From NCBI GenBank assembly GCA_902728285.1, contig CACVBU010000053.1:1235000-1298999 (forward strand): 64,000 nucleotides of DNA. Direction: 5' to 3'. Shown here piece after piece: positions 38,901 through 45,495 of this stretch (the stretch's first letter is position 1; each line of letters opens with the position of its first letter). The DNA is from Clytia hemisphaerica. Taxonomy: Eukaryota; Cnidaria; Hydrozoa; Leptothecata; Clytiidae. The translations under genes were made by a program, and so were the position numbers. Below the pieces are notes generated by a model, which saw only the letters and a program-made list of their open reading frames with translations, searched no databases and was not told where the DNA came from.

Positions 38901-41900
38901 AAAATATTTCTTAGGATTAAAAAATCATGAAAAGTTTTAGAGCGAAAAAGGAACTTTGCTTTTCTTCTTGAGTAGCTATACCCAGGTAGAAAGTATAAAG
39001 TATATGTTGTAAGTCCTCATGAAATGGTCAAATAAAGACACATTTAAACTTGACGATAAGCTTTCATATACCACTACATTTTATCCGTAATGTCACTATT
39101 TCGAAATGCCTCTACTATAGGGTCAATACTGAGATCAATTTAGTCACAGGGGCATCTTTCGAAAAGCCATGTCAAGGTTAATTACCTCATTTTACGGGAA
39201 TTAGGTCACGAAGACACGAAACCGTGTGACTCAGTTGTTTAGGGTCAATTTGATTTGAAATTCATTCAATACTTTAAAGCGCCCTGAGAGCAAGCTGGTA
39301 AACTTACTTAATTTATTATCCCCGACTTTACTTAGGAAAATTCGATCTCTTTACACTATAATACGCCTTGACCCCGTAGATCTGTTTTGCGTTGGTCAAA
39401 GGAAACAAGGAGTATATAACGCTAAGACGCTACGCGTTTTTTTTATAAGAACATCCAAAAATTTTGAAGCCTTGGGATGTTCTTAACTTTATGAGTTTTA
39501 AGCCTAAAAATGTTCTTAACATGTTCTTAATGAGTATTTTTGTTCATTTTCCTATGAAACTCGGTGTTCTAGAGTCAGCAAAGCCTTAAAATGTTCTTAA
39601 CTTTTTGTTAACATTTTTGCCATCGAAGCCTTATGTTCTTATAAAAAGAACGTGTATAACCTTAGAATGGACATTTGTCTCTCTCTAATTCGATCTTCAA
39701 GGGATCAAAAATTCTCTTCGAATTAGAGAAAGATTCGAATTACCGAGGTTAATTTAAAACTACTTGTCACTCGGGGGACCAATATATTAGTTCGATTTAC
39801 AGAAAGATTCGAATAATAGAGGTTCGGATCAGAGAGAGTGAGTTGACTTTATCAAAAAAATTTTGACACATTTTTTAAAAAGAGCTACGCGTTCCAATTG
39901 ATAGGTGTAGGCCTTCTTTTCAGGATTAAAGGGATTCTCTTTAAGTCCAGCCTATGGCAAACCAATCTGTGTAAATTATTTAGCAATTCTCGTTTTCATC
40001 AACCTTTGATGTATAAGATTATGCGCGACCTCCTTTTTGACATAAAATGGGCCTCCAAATATGTAAATCGAGAAGAAACCGCTCAGAAACCAATAAAAGA
40101 TTCCTTGAAATGATTCAATTACGTGGTCTACCTTACGTCTTCACTGTCAATATTATTTTCTTCCACACGGAGGCATTTAGATTAATTACTGTTTCATAAT
40201 ACAAGTTTCATAAATGCATGCAGAGAGGTTAATTGCTACCAATTATATGTTTCAAACTGTTTTAAGAGTTTTCGTAATACATCATCCATCCATCTATCAA
40301 TCAACTAATTACTTTTTTCCTAATATTAGAAATTGAAGTAAAATGCCTTACCTAAACCCCTTGCTAAACATCGGTGCTATACAGTGGGCTGTTCCATAAA
40401 ATTTCCATACAGGGGGATGGACGAACCTTTTCAAGGCAATGAAAGATTTTTAGAAATGTGTGAATAACCCCTGGAAAATGTCAAAATTTGCAAAAAAAAC
40501 CTTGGAAAAATTCTTTTTGGACCTTTCCCAGTGAAGATCCTATAAATTAACCTCTGTCCGTTCGTTCGTTCGTCTGTTACCAACTTTTTTCGAGATTGGC
40601 TCATTAGTTTTTTCTGATTTTTTGTACAAAGATGTGTAACTATAAACCCTCGAATGTGACGGAGCTTCGTAGCTTCAGCCCCCTTACTTTTTTTTTGGGG
40701 GGGGGTTGGGGGCTAAGAAATATTTTGGCCTTTAAAGGACCTGGGGGCTAAATATTACCAAAATATTTGGGGGGGGCCTAGATGATCTGACTGAGATTCT
40801 GGGGGTTGTTCAGCTAATTTTAAAAGATCTCTTATCTTACTATTAAATCAAATATAAAAAAGCAAAAGATTTATAAACATAAATATTAATACAAGTAAAA
40901 TTTAGATTTCATTTATTTTTTATTGACTTCTCTCTACGGGGACGGGACCTGAAGTGTTAGGGGACCTAGCACAAGGCAATTTTTTGGGGGGAGCTAAATT
41001 GTTGGGGGGACCTTACTTTGTTGGGGGGAGCTAGAAACCTGGCTGAACCTATGGCTAAAAAACGGGTTTTTTGGACTTTGTGAAAAATTGGATCATTAAT
41101 TTTTTCTGATTTTTTGCATGTAGGGTACCGTCATAGGTAAAAGATGGCTCAAGCAGATTTTTGCAAAAAAATTTTGTTGGCTCAAAAAACGCATGTTTAT
41201 CTATAAGAATCATTATTAATAAGCATCAATGTTCTTAGCCAATTACTCAAATTTTTGATGAGATAGATGTTTTTTTTGCTCACGAAGTCTTGAATATGAA
41301 AGAATATTTCAAGAGCATGAAATTTTGGTTTCTAAACGTTTTTTTTTATAAGAAACAAACGACTAATTTTATTAGATCGTCACTATTTGTGTTCTGAATG
41401 ATTGTTTAATGGTCACGCTCACGTAGATATCAATTATATATGTGTTAAATACATAACCAGGTAGGTCCATAAAAGTATCACTTCTCATTTATCTTAAAAG
41501 TGAGGGTGGACGAACTAAAATCAGTCTTTTGTCACCTGAAAGTTTTGAAATAACCCTTTACCCCCTGGAAAAAATATGAGAAAAATACTTTTTTATACCC
41601 CCTGGAAATTCTTCTCTGATGACCCCCTGGAAATGTTCGTCCACCCCCCCCTGTTTAGATATAAAATGAAATGGTCCATTAGCGGATTATTTTCATCCGA
41701 AAAGCTAAATCTCTGAAGGTCGGGAAAATTTTCAACATTTGGAAGGTTTACATTACGGAATTATGCAGGACAGCGTCAAGGATTTTGCAGTGGAATTGAC
41801 GTGGTCAACCGAAACATTTTTAGGGTTTACGTGCATGGGTAATTGAAGCAGACTGAGAATGCGGCACATAAAAGACCAACTATCAATCATCTCCGATAGG

Positions 41901-43275
41901 AAATTGGCCCGCACGTTCAGAGCTTTAGCGTTGGTGGCCGCCAATCCGCCATCGGTATATCAGATAAATATTGCCGATTCAGATTTTCCATAAGGATTTG
42001 TATGCTTAATGAACATAATAACATAATAACATAAGTGCATAGCTTTTTACTGACTTACTGGGTATCTGATGACGTCACCAGAAAATATGGCTAATATGAG
42101 CTTTTTTTTGGGGGGGGCTACAATTGACCAAATAGTAATTTTTTTTAAAGAGTCCTAAAGAGAATGACGAGAGCTAAATAGGGGGTCCCGAGATTTGTTC
42201 CAGTTCCATGGAATATTCGCACGGGTTTTAATTGGTTTAAAAGATTCGAAAGAGAAAACGAAAGTTCTTTTGAGTTATGAACGTTTATTTTCGAACGTTT
42301 TTCTGACGTTTAGACATTATATAGCGTCTTCTTTTTCGAACTCCAAACCAGAATTGACGTCACAAAAACGAACAAAAAAACAAAACTCAGCGTTTTTTAA
42401 AGAGAATTTTATTAAACCTTTTGTCGTTCTCTTTAAACCTTTCGAATCGATTGCACGTTTTTTCTGGTGGTTTTGGGACGCTTTTATCAGTGCGTTCTCT
42501 CCACCATTTTCTGTCCCTCTATGACAAGTTTGTGTCTATATTGGGCAATATGTTTTGCTCGTAGATGATAAAGGAAAAAACCGTGTAAACTTCTGTATAA
42601 AGCCTCGGAATTATACGTGCAAGCCTTGGTCAGTGTTAAAAGTTCCATAGAGCGCGGAAGTCAAATTCCTAAGCCTTACAACTAAAAAATTGCAGAATGT
42701 TGCATCCACATAAATGAAACATCTGAAAAACGGGGTCTTTTAGAGGTTTAAACAAGAGACTTTATATGCATTTATAGTTCATGTCTACAGATGAGGGGTG
42801 CTACAAGTAAAATTTCAGGGCGCTACAAGTAAAATTTCAGGGCGTATCTCAGAAACTCAGAAAAATTTAAACAAAAGGGCAAGAAAATCAGATGTGGAAA
42901 ACTGTGATGGTTGGTTCTCTCGCACTATTGCATTATAAAGGAGTCTTCTGGGAGCTCAACAGGGGAATTTTACAGATTTTTTGTAATTCGCTGAACCGAG
43001 GCAAAATACTACTGCTAAGTACTTTCCTGTTTTTTCCTGTTTTCAAAAAGTTTCGCCGGAAATTGAAAATGATGTGAACTATTTTCTTTGTTTGCAGGAA
43101 ATTTCACAGCCATCTTTTGAAGTTTGACGGCGAAGGTGGTTGGTCGATTGAAGAAATGAACGCCAACACGCGCTTGACGTTAAACGAAGAAAAAGAGAGA
43201 TTAGAAGCACAGCTAGCTGATGTACCAAAAGCGCAGGAGAGATTGAACGAATTATGTGCAATCCTTGGTGAATGA
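17947..43275 (+). CDS. ABCD1/2-like: Peroxisomal ABC half-transporter, ABCD1/ABCD2 type (9 exons)
   Basis: Exons, all joined in frame with GT..AG introns: 17947-18885, 19450-19615, 20251-20369, 20839-21129, 21479-21627, 21953-22098, 22917-23001, 23689-23814, 43098-43275. They give 732 aa, close to human ABCD1 (745). Exon 1 is the N-terminal and membrane region, with the family strings RYLEGKL-like (KYLEGKL), SLTED and [12 protein letters not shown]. The nucleotide-binding domain has Walker [10 protein letters not shown] (about 516-524), signature LSGGE (615-619), Walker B FALLDE (635-640) and H-loop ITHRPSLW (667-674). Exon 9 supplies FDGEGGW and the tail ending CAILGE. ABCD1/2 proteins dimerise in the peroxisome membrane and import very-long-chain acyl-CoA for beta-oxidation. 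All catalytic motifs are intact, so it should be functional. Orthology to ABCD1 versus ABCD2 is not decidable here. The last intron is 19.3 kb and contains another gene. Confidence 0.95.
19029..19238. mobile_element. CCCCTGGAAA-type MITE in ABCD intron 1
   Basis: Inverted ends TGGACCATTCC (19029) and ATGGCCCA (to 19238), with related subterminal CATACAGGGGGG and CCCCCCCTATATGG. The body repeats CCCCTGGAAA or CCTCTGGAAA three times. AAT lies across both boundaries. Same family as 40385-41678, the half copies at 53655-53735 and 59935-60067, and more distantly 17037-17300. Confidence 0.75.
20701..20765 (+). pseudogene. Decayed partial duplicate of ABCD exon 4 start
   Basis: ATCGAACTAGCTGGTTACAC at about 20730 repeats the 5' part of true exon 4 (20839 onward), including some of the preceding intron (GCAAACTGTGATT versus GCAAACTATGATT). 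The copy lacks a clean acceptor and runs into stops after about 20 codons, so it is a non-functional local duplication about 110 bp upstream of the real exon. Confidence 0.8.
22140..22916. other. ABCD intron 6, no gene seen
   Basis: This 0.8-kb intron has no supported coding sequence. It is AT-rich, with a polypyrimidine-poor but usable acceptor, CTCAACAG, before exon 7. Confidence 0.4.
23108..23290 (+). repeat. tRNA-derived SINE in ABCD intron 7
   Basis: The 5' part is tRNA-like, with an A-box-like GTAGCATGAAGGTAGAGCAT and a B-box GGTTCGATCCCC, followed by a body GATTCCCAAAATGGTACTCG, CTTGATGCTCAGCAA. A reverse-strand copy at 53323-53471 has the same order of blocks, confirming a dispersed family rather than a tRNA gene: the acceptor stems do not pair as in a tRNA and the shared region runs well beyond it. 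Confidence 0.82.
23531..23622. mobile_element. Short TA-flanked MITE, GGCCGGCG words
   Basis: CCTCATCGGCCC after a TA at left is mirrored by GGGCCGGCG and GGCCGATAATG before a TA at right. The words CGCCGGCCC and AACGCC repeat inside. Terminal CCTYATCGG relates it to 26002-26122 and to the partial element at 52640. Confidence 0.6.
26002..26122. mobile_element. Short TA-flanked MITE, GTCGGGG words
   Basis: Inverted ends CCTTATCGAGG and CCCCGATAAGG, each bordered by TA (26000-26001, 26123-26124). The interior repeats GTCGGGG/CCCCGAC and GACGAAA. About 120 bp, non-coding. Confidence 0.75.
27316..27668. repeat. CCAGGGTGGTC iterated element between 32-bp direct repeats
   Basis: AACTTTTTATCACC plus GTTGACTTTCATT occurs at 27317-27348 and again at 27636-27668 in the same orientation. 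Between them, after ATTGGGCTATTTCAG, the word CCAGGGTGGTC (with variants) occurs about seven times at 25-40 bp spacing (27403-27590). The 124-codon frame across it is explained by the repeat. Confidence 0.65.
28080..28160 (+). repeat. Possible tRNA-SINE remnant
   Basis: GAGGTTCGAATCCCACTCC at about 28116-28134 is a good RNA polymerase III B-box, but no matching acceptor stem or A-box is clear upstream. I call it a remnant, not a tRNA gene. Confidence 0.35.
29505..29860 (+). repeat. CCTGGG-family dispersed repeat
   Basis: Starts AGCCTGGGTATCCAGACTC, passes AACCCTTGTTAACAGA, then ACCCAGGCAGACACACATAA and CATCAAAACATCAGCCACAT, and ends near TTCATTTGTTC. The same blocks in the same order are found at 59464-59800 and, inverted, at 16770-16985. 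No coding capacity; superfamily unknown. Confidence 0.65.
30053..30930. repeat. Four-copy ~185-bp tandem repeat with a MITE inside
   Basis: The block AGATCCAGAA(n)TGACCATTTT ... TTTACACATGAGCTGCATTT ... ATTCCAGAATCAGTTTA recurs at about 30060, 30471, 30648 and 30830, with a GAGTTTGAAAAATCAAGCCAC linker. Copies 1 and 2 are separated by a MITE (30201-30410). Copies differ by about 15-20 percent, so the array is old. Confidence 0.8.
30201..30410. mobile_element. MITE with TTGGGAC...CATGGGAC ends
   Basis: TCAACTGCTCCAACTTGGGAC, then ACATGGGAC near the left end, is mirrored by GTCCCATGTTT and CGTCCCAAGTTAGAGACGG at the right end. It sits inside the 185-bp tandem repeat. A related left end (CTGCTTGGGACTATCTGACA) lies just before the element at 13315. 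Confidence 0.65.
31655..31875 (-). repeat. tRNA-derived SINE, second family
   Basis: On the minus strand the head reads GGCGTAGTAGTGTAGTGGTTA (A-box-like) and then GGTCAGGGTTCGATTCTCAC (B-box), spaced as in a tRNA. A unique body follows, containing TTTGCCCGGGTCGACCC and GGGTACCATCACTCTG. Acceptor-stem halves do not pair, so it is a SINE and not a tRNA. Confidence 0.7.
35465..35491. repeat. AATC microsatellite
   Basis: ATCA/AATC repeated about six times. The surrounding 90-codon frame has no recognisable product. Confidence 0.9.
35794..36324 (-). CDS. Intronless RING-H2 finger protein, likely E3 ubiquitin ligase
   Basis: 176 aa, ATG at 36324. Residues 91-131 form a RING-H2 finger: C91-x2-C94, C109-x-H111-x2-H114-x2-C117, C128-x2-C131, with the expected E2-contact residues (Ile after the first Cys, Trp and Pro in [12 protein letters not shown]). 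The N-terminal 90 residues are Cys- and Lys-rich ([20 protein letters not shown]), with no domain I recognise; there is no transmembrane segment or signal peptide, so it is probably cytosolic or nuclear. RING-H2 domains recruit ubiquitin-loaded E2 enzymes. It lies antisense within the last ABCD intron. A TATA box is at 36524-36531 and a possible poly(A) signal (TTTATT on plus) at 35600-35605. The lack of introns could mean a retrogene. Confidence 0.85.
   Translation of the reverse strand: MTEVEKKNAVKPGCQVGCWCVSKVDESKFANKSTHTCDKDQKQLLPLDTAKCAFKIGHRKYYFLKKTKENELVSCETWKIPKNSTQTSERCSICLENYACKDKVMKLSCEHIFHKPCLLKWLQREKRCPLCQAEVQLTIYGEKKEEKPDYDALSFYSTHPSPSSLFYSSGYTSYMF
36524..36531 (-). promoter_or_regulatory. 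TATA box of the RING-H2 gene
   Basis: TATAAAAG on the minus strand, about 200 bp before the ATG. About 100 bp further upstream, at 36629-36636, is GAAGCTTC, one inverted pair of heat-shock-element pentamers. This is only a weak hint of stress control. Confidence 0.55.
37196..37550. mobile_element. GGGGGTACCTA iterated element
   Basis: The word GGGGGTACCTA or a close variant starts at about 37284, 37303, 37441, 37456, 37483, 37502 and 37520. The left end has GCATGAACCCCCCC and the right end CCCCTGGTCCATGCC, weakly inverted around GCATGRACC. Non-coding. It stands out from its surroundings by its G-runs. Confidence 0.6.
37560..39660. repeat. AAGAACAT-word MITE copies (three)
   Basis: The words TTAAGAACATC / GATGTTCTTAA and AAGCCTTA recur through three copies: about 37560-37750, 38720-38880 and 39447-39655. 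The third has clear inverted ends, ACGCGTTTTTTTTATAAGAA and TTCTTATAAAAAGAACGTGT. A piece of the same end is at 32950-32975. The sequence between copies (37760-38700, 38890-39440) shows no gene. Confidence 0.6.
39680..39850. mobile_element. Tigger/pogo-like TTCGAA-word MITE
   Basis: CTCTCTCTAATTCGATC on the left and GGTTCGGATCAGAGAGAG on the right are inverted, with AGATTCGAATTA words between. Iterated TTCGAA words within the ends are known from pogo/Tigger elements. Similar copies are at 45160-45320 and 47422-47585. Confidence 0.55.
40517..41471. mobile_element. Second GGACCTACC-family element with TTCG tract
   Basis: GGACCTTTCC at left and GGTAGGTCC at right. The order TATAAATTAACC, short TTCGTTCGTTCG tract, GTCTGTTACCAACTTTT, CGAGATTGGCTCATT, CCCTCGAATGTGACGGAGC matches 14599-15300. 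It is interrupted after GACGGAGC. Confidence 0.7.
40676..41050. mobile_element. GGGGGG(A)CCTA/GGGGGCTA iterated element
   Basis: TTCAGCCCCC at left and CCTGGCTGAA at right are short inverted ends. The body iterates GGGGGCTA, GGGGACCTA and GGGGGGAGCTA about nine times. A shorter relative is at 42106-42190. Confidence 0.6.
41679..43090. other. Distal part of ABCD last intron
   Basis: No gene seen. The block GGCCGCCAATCCGCC followed by ATATCAGATAA at about 41936-41965 also occurs at 25905-25935, marking another dispersed repeat. A loosely palindromic stretch built on GATTCGAAAG / CTTTCGAATC is at about 42240-42450. A two-copy word CTACAAGTAAAATTTCAGGGCG is at 42800-42845. Confidence 0.4.
43098..43275 (+). 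CDS. ABCD1/2-like: Terminal exon 9 of the ABCD transporter
   Basis: Acceptor TTTGCAG ends at 43097. The first base completes the Trp codon left open by exon 8 (TG|G). The exon reads [15 protein letters not shown], then an E/L-rich tail ([20 protein letters not shown]) ending NELCAILGE and TGA at 43273-43275. This matches the family C-terminus in order and length, which ties it to exons 19 kb upstream. A 20-bp stretch at the end is duplicated just past the stop (43280-43299). Confidence 0.93.
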
Positions 43276-44011
43276 TGCGAATTATGTGCCATCCTTGGAG
43301 ATCAAGGTCTTTTTTTTTGCTTGAGTAGAAGGGTAGATAGATGGTTTGATGAGATACTCGCGTCATGGTAGTTTTTATTGAAGCGCTTTGGTGAAAAAAG
43401 CACCACCTGTATGATTCTTTTTAAACTCATGAGATACAAGGCACTTGATCTGACGGCCGCCAAAATGAAAAGCAAAACAAAAAAATCTTCAATGGCATGG
43501 TACTAAACAAAACCCAATCAGAGATGGCTTAGTCTGATGTTTATAAAGGTCGTTGTACCGAGAGTTTTTGGTCCATTGATTGATCGTCACTTACCCCTGG
43601 TAAACTCGCAAGGCTGATCCCATTTCCATGCAAATTTAAGATTGATAATTGTATTGGACTTCCTCAACGTTGCACATCTGTCATAGACAGTGGTTTAATT
43701 TCAAGCTCGTATTTATTCAGATAAACAATATAATTTATGTACATATTTCAATTTCAATTTGAAACTTTTCTCATAAGGAGATTGGGCCCATTAAAAATTC
43801 CTATCTTAACTTCTATTGTTCTAGGTATCCTCAGTTTTGGGAATTTTTTTCTGTGTTTTTCCCAGATTATTTTTGAGGTATTTGACTAATATCAGTTTTT
43901 TAGGCCAACTTGTATCGGACTGACGGGAGAAAGTGTCATTATCATTTCGTTAAGTTTTCAACGAGGATTGTTAACCCATGATAAATTATGTGTTTTAATT
44001 ATTTATGCAGT

Positions 44012-44256
44012 CTGACCATAGTCATTATAAAAAAACACCAGTCTGGCAATGTATTGTCTTAGCTTTTTGTTCAATTTTCTTTTATTACAAACAAAAGACA
44101 AGTTGAGATTTGCATACTTTTTGATCACGTTACCAAAATCTCCTCTTGGGATTGGTGTATTTTCTAATCACATGATCAAAAAGTTTGCAGACTTAAAGGT
44201 ATTAAAGTTTTACAGAAGCCTTCCAGACCAGTGTTTTTATAATGACTATGGTCTGA
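44012..44256. mobile_element. MITE with GACCATAGTCATTATAAAAA ends
   Basis: The 20-bp terminal word at 44014 is mirrored by its complement ending at about 44254, after TTTTTATAATGACTATGGTC. A second, inner inverted pair CTTTTTGATCA / TGATCAAAAAG lies within it. The 79-codon frame is incidental. Confidence 0.7.
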
Positions 44257-44408
44257 TATTACCATTTTTTGTTTTGTTGTTCGACTAGAACTTTTACATA
44301 GCACGCACACACTAAGAACCAGAAGATTTTTGGTGAGGCTTGACTGTTCTCATTTTTGGCACTTTCAAATTTTAGATCTACATGGGTTTATTTTTGAAAA
44401 AAATAATA

Positions 44409-44918
44409 GGCCATTTTACAGTCGAAATGAATCATGGGTAATCTGGACTAGTTGCGCTCTAGCAATGACTTCCGGTTGACTAAAATTTTTTCAAAACTTT
44501 GGACCAATAGTAAGTCGTCATTAGCGCATAGTAGTCCTGATTCCCGGGGGGGGGGCAGCTGGGCAAAAGGACCGACGGGTATGTGCGGGTCCTAAGGGTA
44601 CCTTTTCCATTATGTTTAAAATACACTGTAAGGGTCGGAAAAACTAGAGATGCACTGTAAGGGTAGAAATTTCAGAAATTCTTGAAAAATCTAGATATTT
44701 TGACCAAAAATGCTAGAATTTTGACCATTTTTTGCACGAAAGGGATCGAAAATTTGGGGGAAAATGCACTCTAAGGGTATGATTTTCACTGATTTTTGCT
44801 GCACTGTAAGGGTGCAATTTTAAAAGCCAATTTTTGGCCCGCACATACCGTCAGTCCGCAAACCCAGTGCCCCCCCGGGTCCTGATTACCCATTACACTT
44901 TGTGACTGTGAAATGGCC
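44409..44918. mobile_element. TA-flanked MITE (GGCCATTTTACAGTC ends) interrupted by another
   Basis: GGCCATTTTACAGTCGAAATGA (first 20 shown at 44409) and its near complement GTGACTGTGAAATGGCC (to 44918), both bordered by TA. The subterminal ATGGGTAATC is mirrored by GATTACCCAT. It is interrupted by 44543-44879. Confidence 0.75.
44543..44879. mobile_element. CCCGGGGG element with CACTGTAAGGGT words, 8-bp TSD
   Basis: The perfect 8-bp duplication TCCTGATT is at 44535-44542 and 44880-44887. Ends are inverted over about 45 bp: CCCGGGGG, then GGTATGTGCGGG. The body contains CACTGTAAGGGT or CACTCTAAGGGT four times (about 44626, 44655, 44769, 44801). An 8-bp duplication fits hAT-type insertion. The start of a sister copy is at 63873-64000. 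Confidence 0.88.
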
Positions 44919-45159
44919 TATAAGGTAAGACTTGTTTCTAAACACTGTAGGATAGTAGGTTATTAACACGTAATTTTCCAGGATTTTTATTTTCTAGCAT
45001 TGTAAACTAGGTATTATTCGAAATTTCTATCATTAATTTCTATTTTGTTCATTTAGTAAACTTTGATTTCCTTTTCCTTTCTTAGAGTTCTACTTCTGAA
45101 TAAAAATGATCTCTGGAATCTGGGTATAAGTTGCGAAGGTTTATTTTCAGAACTTTTTC

Positions 45160-45320
45160 CTGATTCTCGCTTTTTCGAACTTCCATTATTCGAATCTTTA
45201 TAATTCGAACTTATTCCCCGTTAAGGAGAAACCCTCTAAATATACTTCCTATAATTCGAATCTCTATAATTCGAACAAAAAATATTTCCCGTTCTAGTTC
45301 GAACTAGCGAGAGTCAACTG
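45160..45320. mobile_element. Tigger/pogo-like TTCGAA-word MITE
   Basis: TTCTCGCTTTTTCGAAC and GTTCGAACTAGCGAGAGT are inverted, with several TATAATTCGAA words between. It lies about 180 bp before the UTP23 start codon and so may overlap its promoter. Confidence 0.6.
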
Positions 45321-45495
45321 TGGTTCTAACTCCATTATTGTGACCAGAATTTAACGTTCGACTTTCTTTTTCAGATAAAAATAAAAATGGAACAATAAAA
45401 AACGAAGTTAACACAGTAACACAATAAAGAGAAAAATACAATAAAAACTAACAAAAAAGATACAAGACGACGAATAACATACATGAGTTGACATC

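Larger units (their letters stand above)
40385..41678. mobile_element. CCCCTGGAAA MITE split by two nested insertions
   Basis: Left half 40385-40516 (TGGGCTGTTCC, CATACAGGGGG, GGACGAACC, CCCCTGGAAAA) and right half 41472-41678 (three CCCCTGGAAA words, GTTCGTCCACCC, ATGGTCCA) make one element of the 19029-19238 family. Between them is a GGACCT...GGTAGGTCC element (40517-41471), which itself contains a G-rich element (about 40676-41050). Confidence 0.7.
23815..43097 (+). other. 19.3-kb last intron of the ABCD gene
   Basis: Donor G|GTATGT at 23815 and acceptor TTTGCAG at 43091-43097. Every other intron of the gene is under about 1.1 kb. It contains the antisense RING gene (35794-36324), at least ten mobile elements and a tandem repeat. 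Stretches 24000-25900, 28200-29400, 31000-31600 and 32000-35700 show nothing beyond AT-rich sequence and short non-conserved frames. Confidence 0.88.
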
